This document shows, piece by piece, positions 6,864 through 11,993 of a DNA stretch of 12,322 bases (the stretch's first letter is position 1; each line of letters begins with the position of its first letter). The stretch is taken from positions 1 through 12,322 of the forward strand of contig JAISEA010000117.1 in NCBI GenBank assembly GCA_031264475.1. Reading direction: 5' to 3'. The DNA is from Treponema sp. GTDB lineage: Bacteria > Spirochaetota > Spirochaetia > Treponematales > Breznakiellaceae. The translations under genes were made by a program, and so were the position numbers. Below the pieces are notes generated by a model that worked only from the letters and a program-made list of their open reading frames with translations, was not told where the DNA came from and did no database searches.

Positions 6864-6901
6864 CTATATCATCGGCTATAGAGTATACTCTAGCTTTAGT
6901 C
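6864..6901 (-). promoter_or_regulatory. Putative MerR-family operator/promoter of the aldo/keto reductase gene
   Basis: A perfect 14-bp palindrome, TAGAGTATACTCTA (6879-6892), sits in a 38-bp stretch that matches 9607-9644 at 32 positions. The GAGTnnACTC dyad has the form of operators bound by AdhR/NmlR-type MerR regulators. In both places the box has the same orientation relative to the leftward gene. The exact -35 and -10 hexamers are unclear: TATAGC directly follows the dyad on the minus strand and the upstream -35 is poor, as is common for MerR-activated promoters. Confidence 0.65.
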
Positions 6902-6924
6902 TTTTTTTTTGAAAATAAAGAGGG

Positions 6925-7060
6925 ATAAAGGAGGAGGGGGAAGTCTCCCCCTCGCTTCGCTTGTTCCTACGCTCCCCCTCTGCGCGCCCCGCAACGCCCC
7001 GCTGGGGGGCATTATGCCCCCCAGTCCCCCCGTTACCGCAATCGTAGTTCTCCCACCTCC
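6925..7060 (+). repeat. GC-rich dispersed element, copy right of the aldo/keto reductase gene
   Basis: This is the inverted partner of 5576-5695. It starts with the hairpin GAGGGGGA, loop AGTC, TCCCCCTC (6934-6953) and continues with CCTACGCTCCCCCTCT. It then holds a second, nearly perfect palindrome at 7002-7024 made of CTGGGGGGCAT, a central T and its complement. Array 3 begins about 40 bases later, just as array 1 begins about 28 bases after the copy at 91-198. No gene is visible. Confidence 0.65.
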
Positions 7061-7099
7061 TCACGCTTAACAAGCCTTTTCCTTATGAGGAAAGGTTTT

Positions 7100-7351
7100 G
7101 CCTACATGAGAGAAAGTTTTGCCTACATGAGAGAAAGTTTTGCCTACATGAAAGAAGGTTTTGCCTACATGAGAGAAAGTTTTGCCTACATGAAAGAAGG
7201 TTTTGCCTACATGAAAGAAGGTTTTGCCTACATGAGAGAAAGTTTTGCCTACATGAAAGAAAGTTTTGCCTACATGAGAGATGGTTCTGCCTACATGAGA
7301 GATGGTCTTTCTCTCCAAAGGAAAAAGTTTGCCCTCCAAAGGAACGGGGCG
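7100..7351 (+). repeat. Tandem array 3: 21-bp units, GCCTACATG family
   Basis: Ten clear units start every 21 bases from 7100 to 7289. They begin GCCTACATGA and end AGTTTT or GGTTTT, in two main forms (GAGAGAAAG and GAAAGAAGG in the middle) that are mixed irregularly. Two further units at 7310 and 7331 keep the 21-base phase but have changed to CTCCAAAGGAA. A degenerate unit with an imperfect hairpin (CCTTTTCCT, TATG, AGGAAAGG) precedes the array at 7075-7095. The family is the same as array 5. The frames through it are open (FAYMRES or FAYMKEG heptads), but I see no ribosome site ahead of an ATG. Confidence 0.93.
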
Positions 7352-7416
7352 CTGGCGTTTACTTCTGTGTCAGACGCAAGTTGGGAGAAGAAAATCTAAA
7401 AGTTAGGCTAAATACA

Positions 7417-7445
7417 TTGACAAGACAATCCCCGCGCCTTATACT
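7417..7445 (+). promoter_or_regulatory. Strong sigma-70-type promoter upstream of the minigene and small exported protein
   Basis: A perfect TTGACA (7417-7422), a 17-base spacer and TATACT (7440-7445). The predicted start is near 7452, leaving a leader of about 17 bases before the minigene. This is the best consensus promoter in the window. Confidence 0.8.
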
Positions 7446-7468
7446 ATTTTTTTCAAAAGGAGAACGTA

Positions 7469-7504
7469 ATGGTTTTATGGTTTAGCAAGAGAGGAATAAA
7501 ATGA
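7469..7504 (+). CDS. 11-codon minigene overlapping the next gene start
   Basis: The frame encodes MVLWFSKRGIK and stops at TGA. Its ATG has a better ribosome site (AAAAGGAG, six bases upstream) than the following gene. Its stop overlaps the next ATG as ATGA, the classical arrangement for translational coupling. It lies directly behind the strong promoter. I infer a leader peptide or a coupling frame. The alternative is a chance frame whose ribosome site also serves the main gene, but that site lies 38 bases from the main ATG. Confidence 0.5.
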   Translation: MVLWFSKRGIK

Positions 7505-7869
7505 ACAAACCAATGGTATTTGCCTTTGTATTTCTTACCTCTTATGTAATGGCGAATGCGGCGTCTCAAGCTGACCTTTATGGAACTTGGAAATGCACTT
7601 CCGATGAAGGGACATTGATTTGTTTGTTTACCGAAGACGCCTGGACAGCAACGTTCAATGACGATGACCCTTTGACCGCGAAAATACTACAATGGGAACA
7701 AGTTGATAACGTCAGTATAAAGACGTCTCACCTGTTTCCAAATGGATTCAAGCTTGCAATTCAGGCTCTTGATGGTAGTGTGAATAGTTTTATGATATAT
7801 ATTGATAAAGAGAAAAAACATTTTTTAATATCAGAACTTCCCGAAGATTATGTATTTGTAAGACAATAG
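7501..7869 (+). CDS. Small exported protein, lipocalin-like
   Basis: The 122-residue protein has a signal peptide of about 20-24 residues (VFAFVFLTSYVMANAAS, cleavage near Ala-Asn-Ala). The mature part starts LYGTWKCTSDEGTLICLFTEDAWTATF, which resembles the opening beta strands of lipocalin-like small periplasmic or outer-envelope domains (G-x-W motif), followed by alternating polar and hydrophobic strands to the end. Two cysteines (Cys33 and Cys41 in WKC and LIC) could form a disulfide. I cannot assign a ligand or name. It has its own weak ribosome site (AGAGGA) and probably also depends on translation of the 11-codon frame that overlaps its start. It converges with the oxidoreductase gene, separated by 48 bases with no clear terminator. 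Confidence 0.75.
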   Translation: MNKPMVFAFVFLTSYVMANAASQADLYGTWKCTSDEGTLICLFTEDAWTATFNDDDPLTAKILQWEQVDNVSIKTSHLFPNGFKLAIQALDGSVNSFMIYIDKEKKHFLISELPEDYVFVRQ

Positions 7870-7917
7870 TATTTGTCCGCTCAATAGCGATCTGTTCCCC
7901 AAGCAGGGGGAGGCGCG

Positions 7918-8889
7918 TCAACGTGTGTTCTCCTTGAACCGGTTGATCAAAGCAGGTTCCTTTATCAAAGGGCGCGCCATTCCAAAGTATTCAATTTTTG
8001 TGCTGTTCAGTATGCCTGTCATTTCTTCAAAGTCCCTGTTGCCGCCGGTCATAAGGATTTTTGTCTCGTTCTTCGCGGCTATTTGTTCCGCTTCCTTTTT
8101 GAAATACGAGGTCGCGTCATGGGGAAACGCGCCGAAAGCGCCGCTGATTTCAATCGCATCAATCTTTAGTTTTGTTAGTTCCGCGCACAAATACAGGACG
8201 TCTGCAAACGCTACCCCGTTGTCAAAACCATCGTTCACGTTTAGTTTTATCAAGACAGGAAAGTCGGTTCCCACCGCCTCGCGTATAGCTTGATAGGTTT
8301 CCAGCGACATTCTCGCCCTGTTCTCCACGGAACCGCCGTACAAGTCTGTCCTTAGGTTGTAGTAGGGGGTCATAAATTGGCTCAACAAGAAGCCATGAGC
8401 CGCGTGTATTTCAACCCCGTCATACTCGGCGTTTTTCGCCCGCAAAGCGGCTTCGGAAAACTTTTCCTGTATGGCTTTTATTTGCTTGACCGTTATTTCC
8501 TCTGGCGCTATTTTCGTGTTCAAATTTTCCACCGCGCTTGGCGCAAGAATAGTCATGCCTGCTGTTTCGCCCATCACATAGGAGCCGACGTAGACCAACT
8601 GCAAAATGATGTTTGCGCCGTTTTCATGCGCTAACCTCGTTAAAGCTTTATGCCCCGCATGGAACGAATCATCATAGAACGCCAGCATGGGGAAATTCTT
8701 TTCAGCCTCGTCAACCAACGTGAAACCGGTAATCAAGGTTCCGCTTCCGCCTAAGGCAAGCTCTTTGTATAAGTTCAAAATATTCTCGTTTACCTGTCCG
8801 TCCGATGTCTTTTCACCGATTGCGGCACGGACAAACCGATTTTTCAGAGCCATTCGCCCTAATTGCGTCTTATCAAACAATGTTTTCAT
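7918..8889 (-). CDS. NADH:flavin oxidoreductase, Old Yellow Enzyme family
   Basis: The 323-residue protein is a single FMN-binding (alpha/beta)8 barrel of the Old Yellow Enzyme family, without the C-terminal iron-sulfur and NAD domains of the long 2,4-dienoyl-CoA reductase type. Key features are the start LFDKTQLGRMALKNRFVRAAIG (with the usual LKNR), the substrate-anion pocket GVEIHAAHGFLLSQF with His162 and His165, the following YYNLRTDLYGGSVENRARM (176-194), and the C-terminal phosphate-binding region ILMTGGNRD then YFGMARPLIKEP. It is slightly shorter than most members (about 340-370). Such enzymes reduce activated C=C bonds of enones, enals and quinones. This fits an electrophile-stress set with the aldo/keto reductase and MerR protein. 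AGGAG lies seven bases before ATG. It follows the exported-protein gene by 51 bases on the same strand. Confidence 0.92.
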   Translation of the reverse strand: MKTLFDKTQLGRMALKNRFVRAAIGEKTSDGQVNENILNLYKELALGGSGTLITGFTLVDEAEKNFPMLAFYDDSFHAGHKALTRLAHENGANIILQLVYVGSYVMGETAGMTILAPSAVENLNTKIAPEEITVKQIKAIQEKFSEAALRAKNAEYDGVEIHAAHGFLLSQFMTPYYNLRTDLYGGSVENRARMSLETYQAIREAVGTDFPVLIKLNVNDGFDNGVAFADVLYLCAELTKLKIDAIEISGAFGAFPHDATSYFKKEAEQIAAKNETKILMTGGNRDFEEMTGILNSTKIEYFGMARPLIKEPALINRFKENTR

Positions 8890-8908
8890 TCTTTTCTCCT
8901 ATAGTATA

Positions 8909-8949
8909 AAGGGTATAGTTATTATATACCCTTCTTTTTTTTACAACAA
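8909..8949 (-). promoter_or_regulatory. Candidate promoter with dyad upstream of the oxidoreductase gene
   Basis: On the minus strand, TTGTTG (8949-8944), 17 bases and a perfect TATAAT (8926-8921) could start transcription near 8914. A 9-bp inverted repeat, AAGGGTATA, seven bases, TATACCCTT (8909-8933), covers the -10 box and the start point, as expected of a repressor site. Its sequence differs from the GAGTATACTC box. Read on the plus strand, the same dyad is followed by a T run (8935-8942) and could act as a terminator. Confidence 0.4.
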
Positions 8950-9594
8950 GATCAGGACGCCGTTAATCGTCAACACGCCGTTGGAATAACCGGCTGTTAA
9001 AAACCCCGTATACTTACGGCTGGCGGCAGGCGCGGCGGTGTCGGGGACGAGATTGATCTTATCCCAATCAAGCGCGTTCATGTCATTGGCGTTGCCGCCC
9101 GGTTTTACATACCGCGCCTTTAATGGAGCAACCGCGGAATACCTTTCGGTAATGTTTTCCGCCATAAAGCAGCCGGCGCCAAGGTCAATCTTTTTATCGT
9201 CGTCTGTTTGTATCTGATAAACGGTGCCATAGACGATAAAACGGATGCGTAATTTTTGCCCTACTTCCTGTACGGAAAGATGAAAATCATCCGCGGTTCG
9301 CCGTGCAGTAACCGGAAACAACAGGAGATGGCGGATGCCGACCGGCAGGGTATACCTGCGACTTGTCATTGTATCATAGCGAATCGAGTCAAACTCCCGT
9401 GTTGAACGCGCGGCGCTTGCGCCTGTTACCGCGTCATACGAATCTTGGACGCGCTTGTTTCCGGATGTCCAGTTAAGATAATCCCGTGAAGGTTCCGAGC
9501 GAAGCACGTTGTAGCGCATATCAACGGTAAGTTCCTGTGCGGAAAGCGCAAACGCCGCCGCAATAAACAAACTAAAAAACCATGTCTTTTTCAT
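8941..9594 (-). CDS. Exported protein of unknown function
   Basis: The 217-residue protein starts with a clear signal peptide (MKKTWFFSLFIAAAFALSAQ, cleavage probably after Ser18-Ala19). I do not recognise the mature part. It is polar and probably beta-rich, contains one cysteine (GAGCF), and ends in a hydrophobic stretch (GVLTINGVLILL) too short and late to be a normal membrane anchor. The start is firm: AAGGAG lies six bases before the ATG. Its promoter region is the 38-bp box shared with the aldo/keto reductase, and it diverges from merR, so it is probably a target of that regulator. It may be co-transcribed with the oxidoreductase gene, 51 bases downstream, although that gene also has a possible promoter of its own. 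Confidence 0.75.
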   Translation of the reverse strand: MKKTWFFSLFIAAAFALSAQELTVDMRYNVLRSEPSRDYLNWTSGNKRVQDSYDAVTGASAARSTREFDSIRYDTMTSRRYTLPVGIRHLLLFPVTARRTADDFHLSVQEVGQKLRIRFIVYGTVYQIQTDDDKKIDLGAGCFMAENITERYSAVAPLKARYVKPGGNANDMNALDWDKINLVPDTAAPAASRKYTGFLTAGYSNGVLTINGVLILL

Positions 9595-9606
9595 AAAAAC
9601 TCCTTA

Positions 9607-9644
9607 CTATACTATCGTGTATAGAGTATACTCTAGGTTTAGCC
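9607..9644. promoter_or_regulatory. Putative MerR operator in the divergent merR/exported-protein region
   Basis: The palindrome TAGAGTATACTCTA (9622-9635) is identical to that upstream of the aldo/keto reductase gene, and the flanks match too (32 of 38 positions). It lies 27 bases upstream of the leftward start and 50 bases upstream of the rightward merR start. It may serve both genes and allow autoregulation. Confidence 0.7.
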
Positions 9645-9685
9645 TTATTTTGAAAATTTTTACTTTTTTTAGTATGGAGGACATT

Positions 9686-10111
9686 ATGACTTATACCATA
9701 AGCCAAGTAGCTGAAAGGATGGGGGTAACGGTGTATACCCTGCATTATTACGACAAGGAGGGACTGCTTCCCTTCGTTGACCGCAACAAGAATGGGGCGC
9801 GCGTTTTCAAGGATTCTGATTTCGGGTTGCTTGACATTATAACCGTTCTAAAAAACACCGGTATGCCCATCAAACAGATACGGCAGTATATAGCATGGGT
9901 TATGGAAGGAGAATCCACCATTACGCAACGTTTTGAATGTATCAAGAAACAGAAGAAACTTGTTGAGAAACAATTAGAAGAACTGAAAAACTACGCTGAA
10001 CTCCTAGACTACAAAGAATGGTATTATGAAACCGCGCTTGCGGCTGGAACGGCGGCAACAGATACAGATTGTGGAGCCGCTAAACGTGTTATGCCCAGAA
10101 TCATAAAATAA
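9686..10111 (+). CDS. MerR-family transcriptional regulator
   Basis: The 141-residue protein has an N-terminal winged helix-turn-helix, YTISQVAERMGVTVYTLHYYDKEGLLP (3-29), followed by the wing RNKNGARVFKDSDFGLLDII, a linker helix, and a long coiled-coil dimerisation helix (about 78-108, QRFECIKKQKKLVEKQLEELKNYAELL). The effector region is short and ends KEWYYET, as in the AdhR/NmlR-like and related MerR regulators that control aldehyde and oxidoreductase genes. It lacks a cysteine at the position used by AdhR and NmlR (around residue 52-54); its cysteines are Cys85 and Cys129, so sensing may differ. I choose this ATG because GGAGG lies five bases upstream. An upstream in-frame GTG at 9617 would place the start inside the operator. 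It should bind the divergent promoter box and the matching box before the aldo/keto reductase gene. Confidence 0.9.
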   Translation: MTYTISQVAERMGVTVYTLHYYDKEGLLPFVDRNKNGARVFKDSDFGLLDIITVLKNTGMPIKQIRQYIAWVMEGESTITQRFECIKKQKKLVEKQLEELKNYAELLDYKEWYYETALAAGTAATDTDCGAAKRVMPRIIK

Positions 10112-10396
10112 GAGCGCCACAACGGCTTGCGCTTGCAACGATTTGGCGTCAGACATTTCCCGAAACCTGACGCTACCGCAAGCTCATCAGCAGTCTAGTC
10201 TTGATCCCCGATGGACGGAATTTAACTCACCACAAGCGATAACGGTCTTTTTCTCACAAAGCAGGCATAGCCTGTTTAACGACTTCATACGGGGCATTGT
10301 CCGAAAGGGGTTGCCGCTGTCCCCGACAGGTGAAGCAAGGTAAGGGAAATGGACGAATAAGTCGGCGTCAGACATAGGTAAAGACAGCCGTAACGT
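10112..10396. other. Repeat-bearing spacer downstream of merR
   Basis: I see no supported gene here. A 7-bp stem, GCGTCAG (10146-10152) with CTGACGC (10167-10173), has a 14-base loop and no T run. The 12-mer GGCGTCAGACAT occurs at 10145-10156 and again at 10364-10375 in direct orientation. Between them lies the minus-strand REP-like copy. Confidence 0.6.
10262..10330 (-). repeat. REP-like unit, inverted copy
   Basis: Read leftward this stretch runs CTGTCGGGGACAGCGG, then CCCTTTCGGACAA, then TGAAGTCGTTAAA and a terminal hairpin CAGGC-ATA-GCCTG (10262-10274). Body and order match the units at 4640-4774 (GGGGACAGCGG, CCTTTCGGATAA, TGAAGTCGTCTAA), but the terminal hairpin sequence is different. 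The conserved-body, variable-hairpin pattern therefore holds at two separate sites. Confidence 0.75.
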
Positions 10397-10626
10397 ACCG
10401 ACATATCGGGAAGTTTTGCCGACATGTCGGAGACTTTTGCCGACATGTCGGAGACTTTTGCCGACACGTCGGGAAGTTTTGCCGACATGTCGGAAGACTT
10501 TGCCGACATGTCGGAAGACTTTGCCGACATGTCGGAGACTTTTGCCGACACGTCGGCAAGTTTTGCCGACATGTCGGAGACTTTTGCCGACATGTCGGAA
10601 GACTTTACCGACATGTCAAGAAGTCT
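10397..10626. repeat. Tandem array 4: 11 units, CCGACATGTCGG family
   Basis: Ten 21-bp units and one 20-bp unit. Most contain the perfect 12-bp palindrome CCGACATGTCGG followed by AGACTTTT, AAGACTTT or GAAGTTTT and then GCC. The first unit has ACATAT, two units have ACACGT at the centre, and the last has ACATGTCAAG and has lost one base. The array passes directly into array 5. Confidence 0.95.
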
Positions 10627-10836
10627 GCCTACATGAGAGAAGGTTCTGCCTATATGAGAGAAGGTTCTGCCTACATGAGAGAAAGTTTTGCCTACATGAA
10701 AGAAGGTTTTGCCTACATGAGAGAAGGTTTTGCCTACATGAAAGAAGGTTTTGCCTACATGAGAGAAAGTTTTGCCTACATGAAAGAAGGTTTTGCCTAC
10801 ATGAGAGAAGGTCTTGCCTACATGAGGAAAAGCCTT
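10627..10836 (+). repeat. Tandem array 5: 10 units, GCCTACATG family
   Basis: Ten 21-bp units of the same family and orientation as array 3 (GCCTACATGAGAGAAGG or the AAAG/GAAAG forms, then TTTT). It continues the phase of array 4 after the single-base loss at the junction. The last unit is diverged (ATGAGGAAAAGCC). It ends about 95 bases short of the stop codon of the convergent DUF368 gene. Confidence 0.95.
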
Positions 10837-10931
10837 GCTTCAGCGGTATAACGTTCTTATTCGTTCATAGCTGGATTATTTTATGGGTCAAGTTTAGCGG
10901 GGGTTTGAGGGCAATGCCTCTTCTTTCATTC

Positions 10932-11750
10932 TTATACTTTGTATTTTTCCTCAAGTTTATTCATCCAAAACCCAAGCGCGGCGCCAGCAATCATGGCGGC
11001 AATACAGACTAACGTGCCAATACTCACGTAATTGTAATTGAGAGGAACAATCATAAAGGTTGAGGCGATGACGATTCCCACGACAAAATGAAACAGCTCG
11101 GCATATATCTTTCTTAAAAGCATATCTACCAACGCGGACAGCGAAAAAAGACACACCACAACCCCAATAAACAGCGGGATCAAGACTAAAAAATCCATTG
11201 TCTTAAACGCATCTATCATGGGTTTATACATACCAAGATACACAAGGAAATTAGACGGGCTCATGCCGGGAACCAAAATCCCAATGGCGATTAAGAACCC
11301 CGCGAAAATCCACGTAGCGAAATTAAGCGGTATCTGGGCTTTCAAGAACATTTTCATGGCAAACAGCAGACAGAAACCAATAACCATTGTCAGAACAAGG
11401 ATGACGTAATGCCTTTTAACCCTTCCTTCTTTGCCCGCCTCTTTCCATAACGAGGGCAAGGTCCCTATAATACACCCGATAAATCCCCAAATAACCTGCG
11501 CCTCGTAGTTCTCCAAAAAGAAAGATAAGGGGCGGGCTAACAAAAACATTCCAAAGAGAGCGCCTAATCCAACAGGAATAAAGAACAATACGTTTTTAAC
11601 GAAGTCCTTGGTAAAATGCGCGATAAATGAAATTATCCTTTGGTAAAGCCCAAAAATCGCCGCAAGCGCCCCGCCCGACACTCCGGGAAGTATAAAACCC
11701 GTCCCAATTAACGCGCCTTTAAAGAACCGCAAAATCCAGTCAATCATCAT
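10932..11750 (-). CDS. DUF368 family membrane protein, probable undecaprenyl-phosphate translocase (PopT type)
   Basis: The 272-residue protein is very hydrophobic, with about seven or eight membrane segments. It shows the two related DUF368 motifs, GALIGTGFILPGVSGGALA (about 12-30) and FLIAIGILVPGMSPSNFLVYLGMY (about 152-175), consistent with an inverted internal repeat. DUF368 proteins (PopT) have been reported to return undecaprenyl phosphate across the cytoplasmic membrane for reuse in envelope polymer synthesis. It starts MM; the second ATG (11747) is better spaced from the GGGGGG run, so either start is possible. No clear promoter lies between it and the tRNA-Lys terminator, so it could depend on readthrough. 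The purine-rich leader GGAGACAGGGGGGC matches part of the GC-rich element at 765-870. murD lies close by but is divergent. Confidence 0.9.
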   Translation of the reverse strand: MMIDWILRFFKGALIGTGFILPGVSGGALAAIFGLYQRIISFIAHFTKDFVKNVLFFIPVGLGALFGMFLLARPLSFFLENYEAQVIWGFIGCIIGTLPSLWKEAGKEGRVKRHYVILVLTMVIGFCLLFAMKMFLKAQIPLNFATWIFAGFLIAIGILVPGMSPSNFLVYLGMYKPMIDAFKTMDFLVLIPLFIGVVVCLFSLSALVDMLLRKIYAELFHFVVGIVIASTFMIVPLNYNYVSIGTLVCIAAMIAGAALGFWMNKLEEKYKV

Positions 11751-11790
11751 TGCCCCCCTGTCTCCCTGTGTTTACGTAGCCCCAGCCGCC

Positions 11791-11824
11791 TAAAATAAAA
11801 AGCCCTATCATTGAGATAGGGCTT
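11791..11824 (-). terminator. Intrinsic terminator of tRNA-Lys
   Basis: A perfect 10-bp stem (AAGCCCTATC, loop TCAAT, GATAGGGCTT) is followed leftward by TTTTATTTTA. It starts six bases after the tRNA discriminator and is the clearest rho-independent terminator in the window. Confidence 0.9.
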
Positions 11825-11829
11825 CCTGT

Positions 11830-11902
11830 TGAGCCGCGCTGGATTCGAACCATCGACCCACGCCTTAAAAGGGCGTTGCTCTACCTACTGAGCTAGCGGC
11901 CC
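11830..11902 (-). tRNA. tRNA-Lys (anticodon TTT)
   Basis: A 73-base cloverleaf. The acceptor stem is GGGCCGC/GCGGCTC with one G-T pair, the D arm is GCTCAGTAGGTAGAGC, and the anticodon stem is ACGCC/GGCGT with loop CTTTTAA (anticodon TTT). The T arm is GATGG-TTCGAAT-CCAGC with one A-G mismatch. The discriminator is A and CCA is not encoded. It reads AAA and AAG. Confidence 0.95.
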
Positions 11903-11913
11903 GTTACCCCATT

Positions 11914-11943
11914 ACTTTACCAGATTCTTATAGGAAATGTCAA
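11914..11943 (-). promoter_or_regulatory. Promoter of tRNA-Lys
   Basis: Read leftward, a perfect TTGACA (11943-11938), an 18-base spacer and TAAAGT (11919-11914) end 11 bases before the tRNA. The -10 hexamer is identical to that of tRNA-Gly. Confidence 0.7.
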
Positions 11944-11993
11944 GAGGTTTAGCGTATAGAAGAATTTTTTTTTCTATAGTACAATGATTCGCT

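Noticed and set aside
7067..7399. FAYMRES/FAYMKEG frame (plus) and GKTFSHV frame (minus) through array 3
   Set aside because: Similar frames recur in array 5 because the DNA units are the same. No ribosome site precedes either start. A translated heptad protein cannot be fully excluded without proteomics.
9617..9685. GTG start giving a MerR protein 23 residues longer
   Set aside because: The extension would be translated from the operator itself and adds nothing MerR-like. The ATG at 9686 has GGAGG at the right distance and the protein then begins at the normal family start.
226..10836. CRISPR arrays
   Set aside because: The units are contiguous 21-mers with no unique spacers, and no cas gene is present.
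10890..10931. Terminator between array 5 and the DUF368 gene (GAGGGCAATGCCTC)
   Set aside because: The stem is short and imperfect, and the following run is mixed C and T. I could not support it as a terminator for either direction.
10285..11012. Repetitive frames through arrays 4 and 5
   Set aside because: These are period-driven open frames. The one-base loss at the junction near 10626 breaks the phase, and one frame runs into the antisense of the DUF368 gene.
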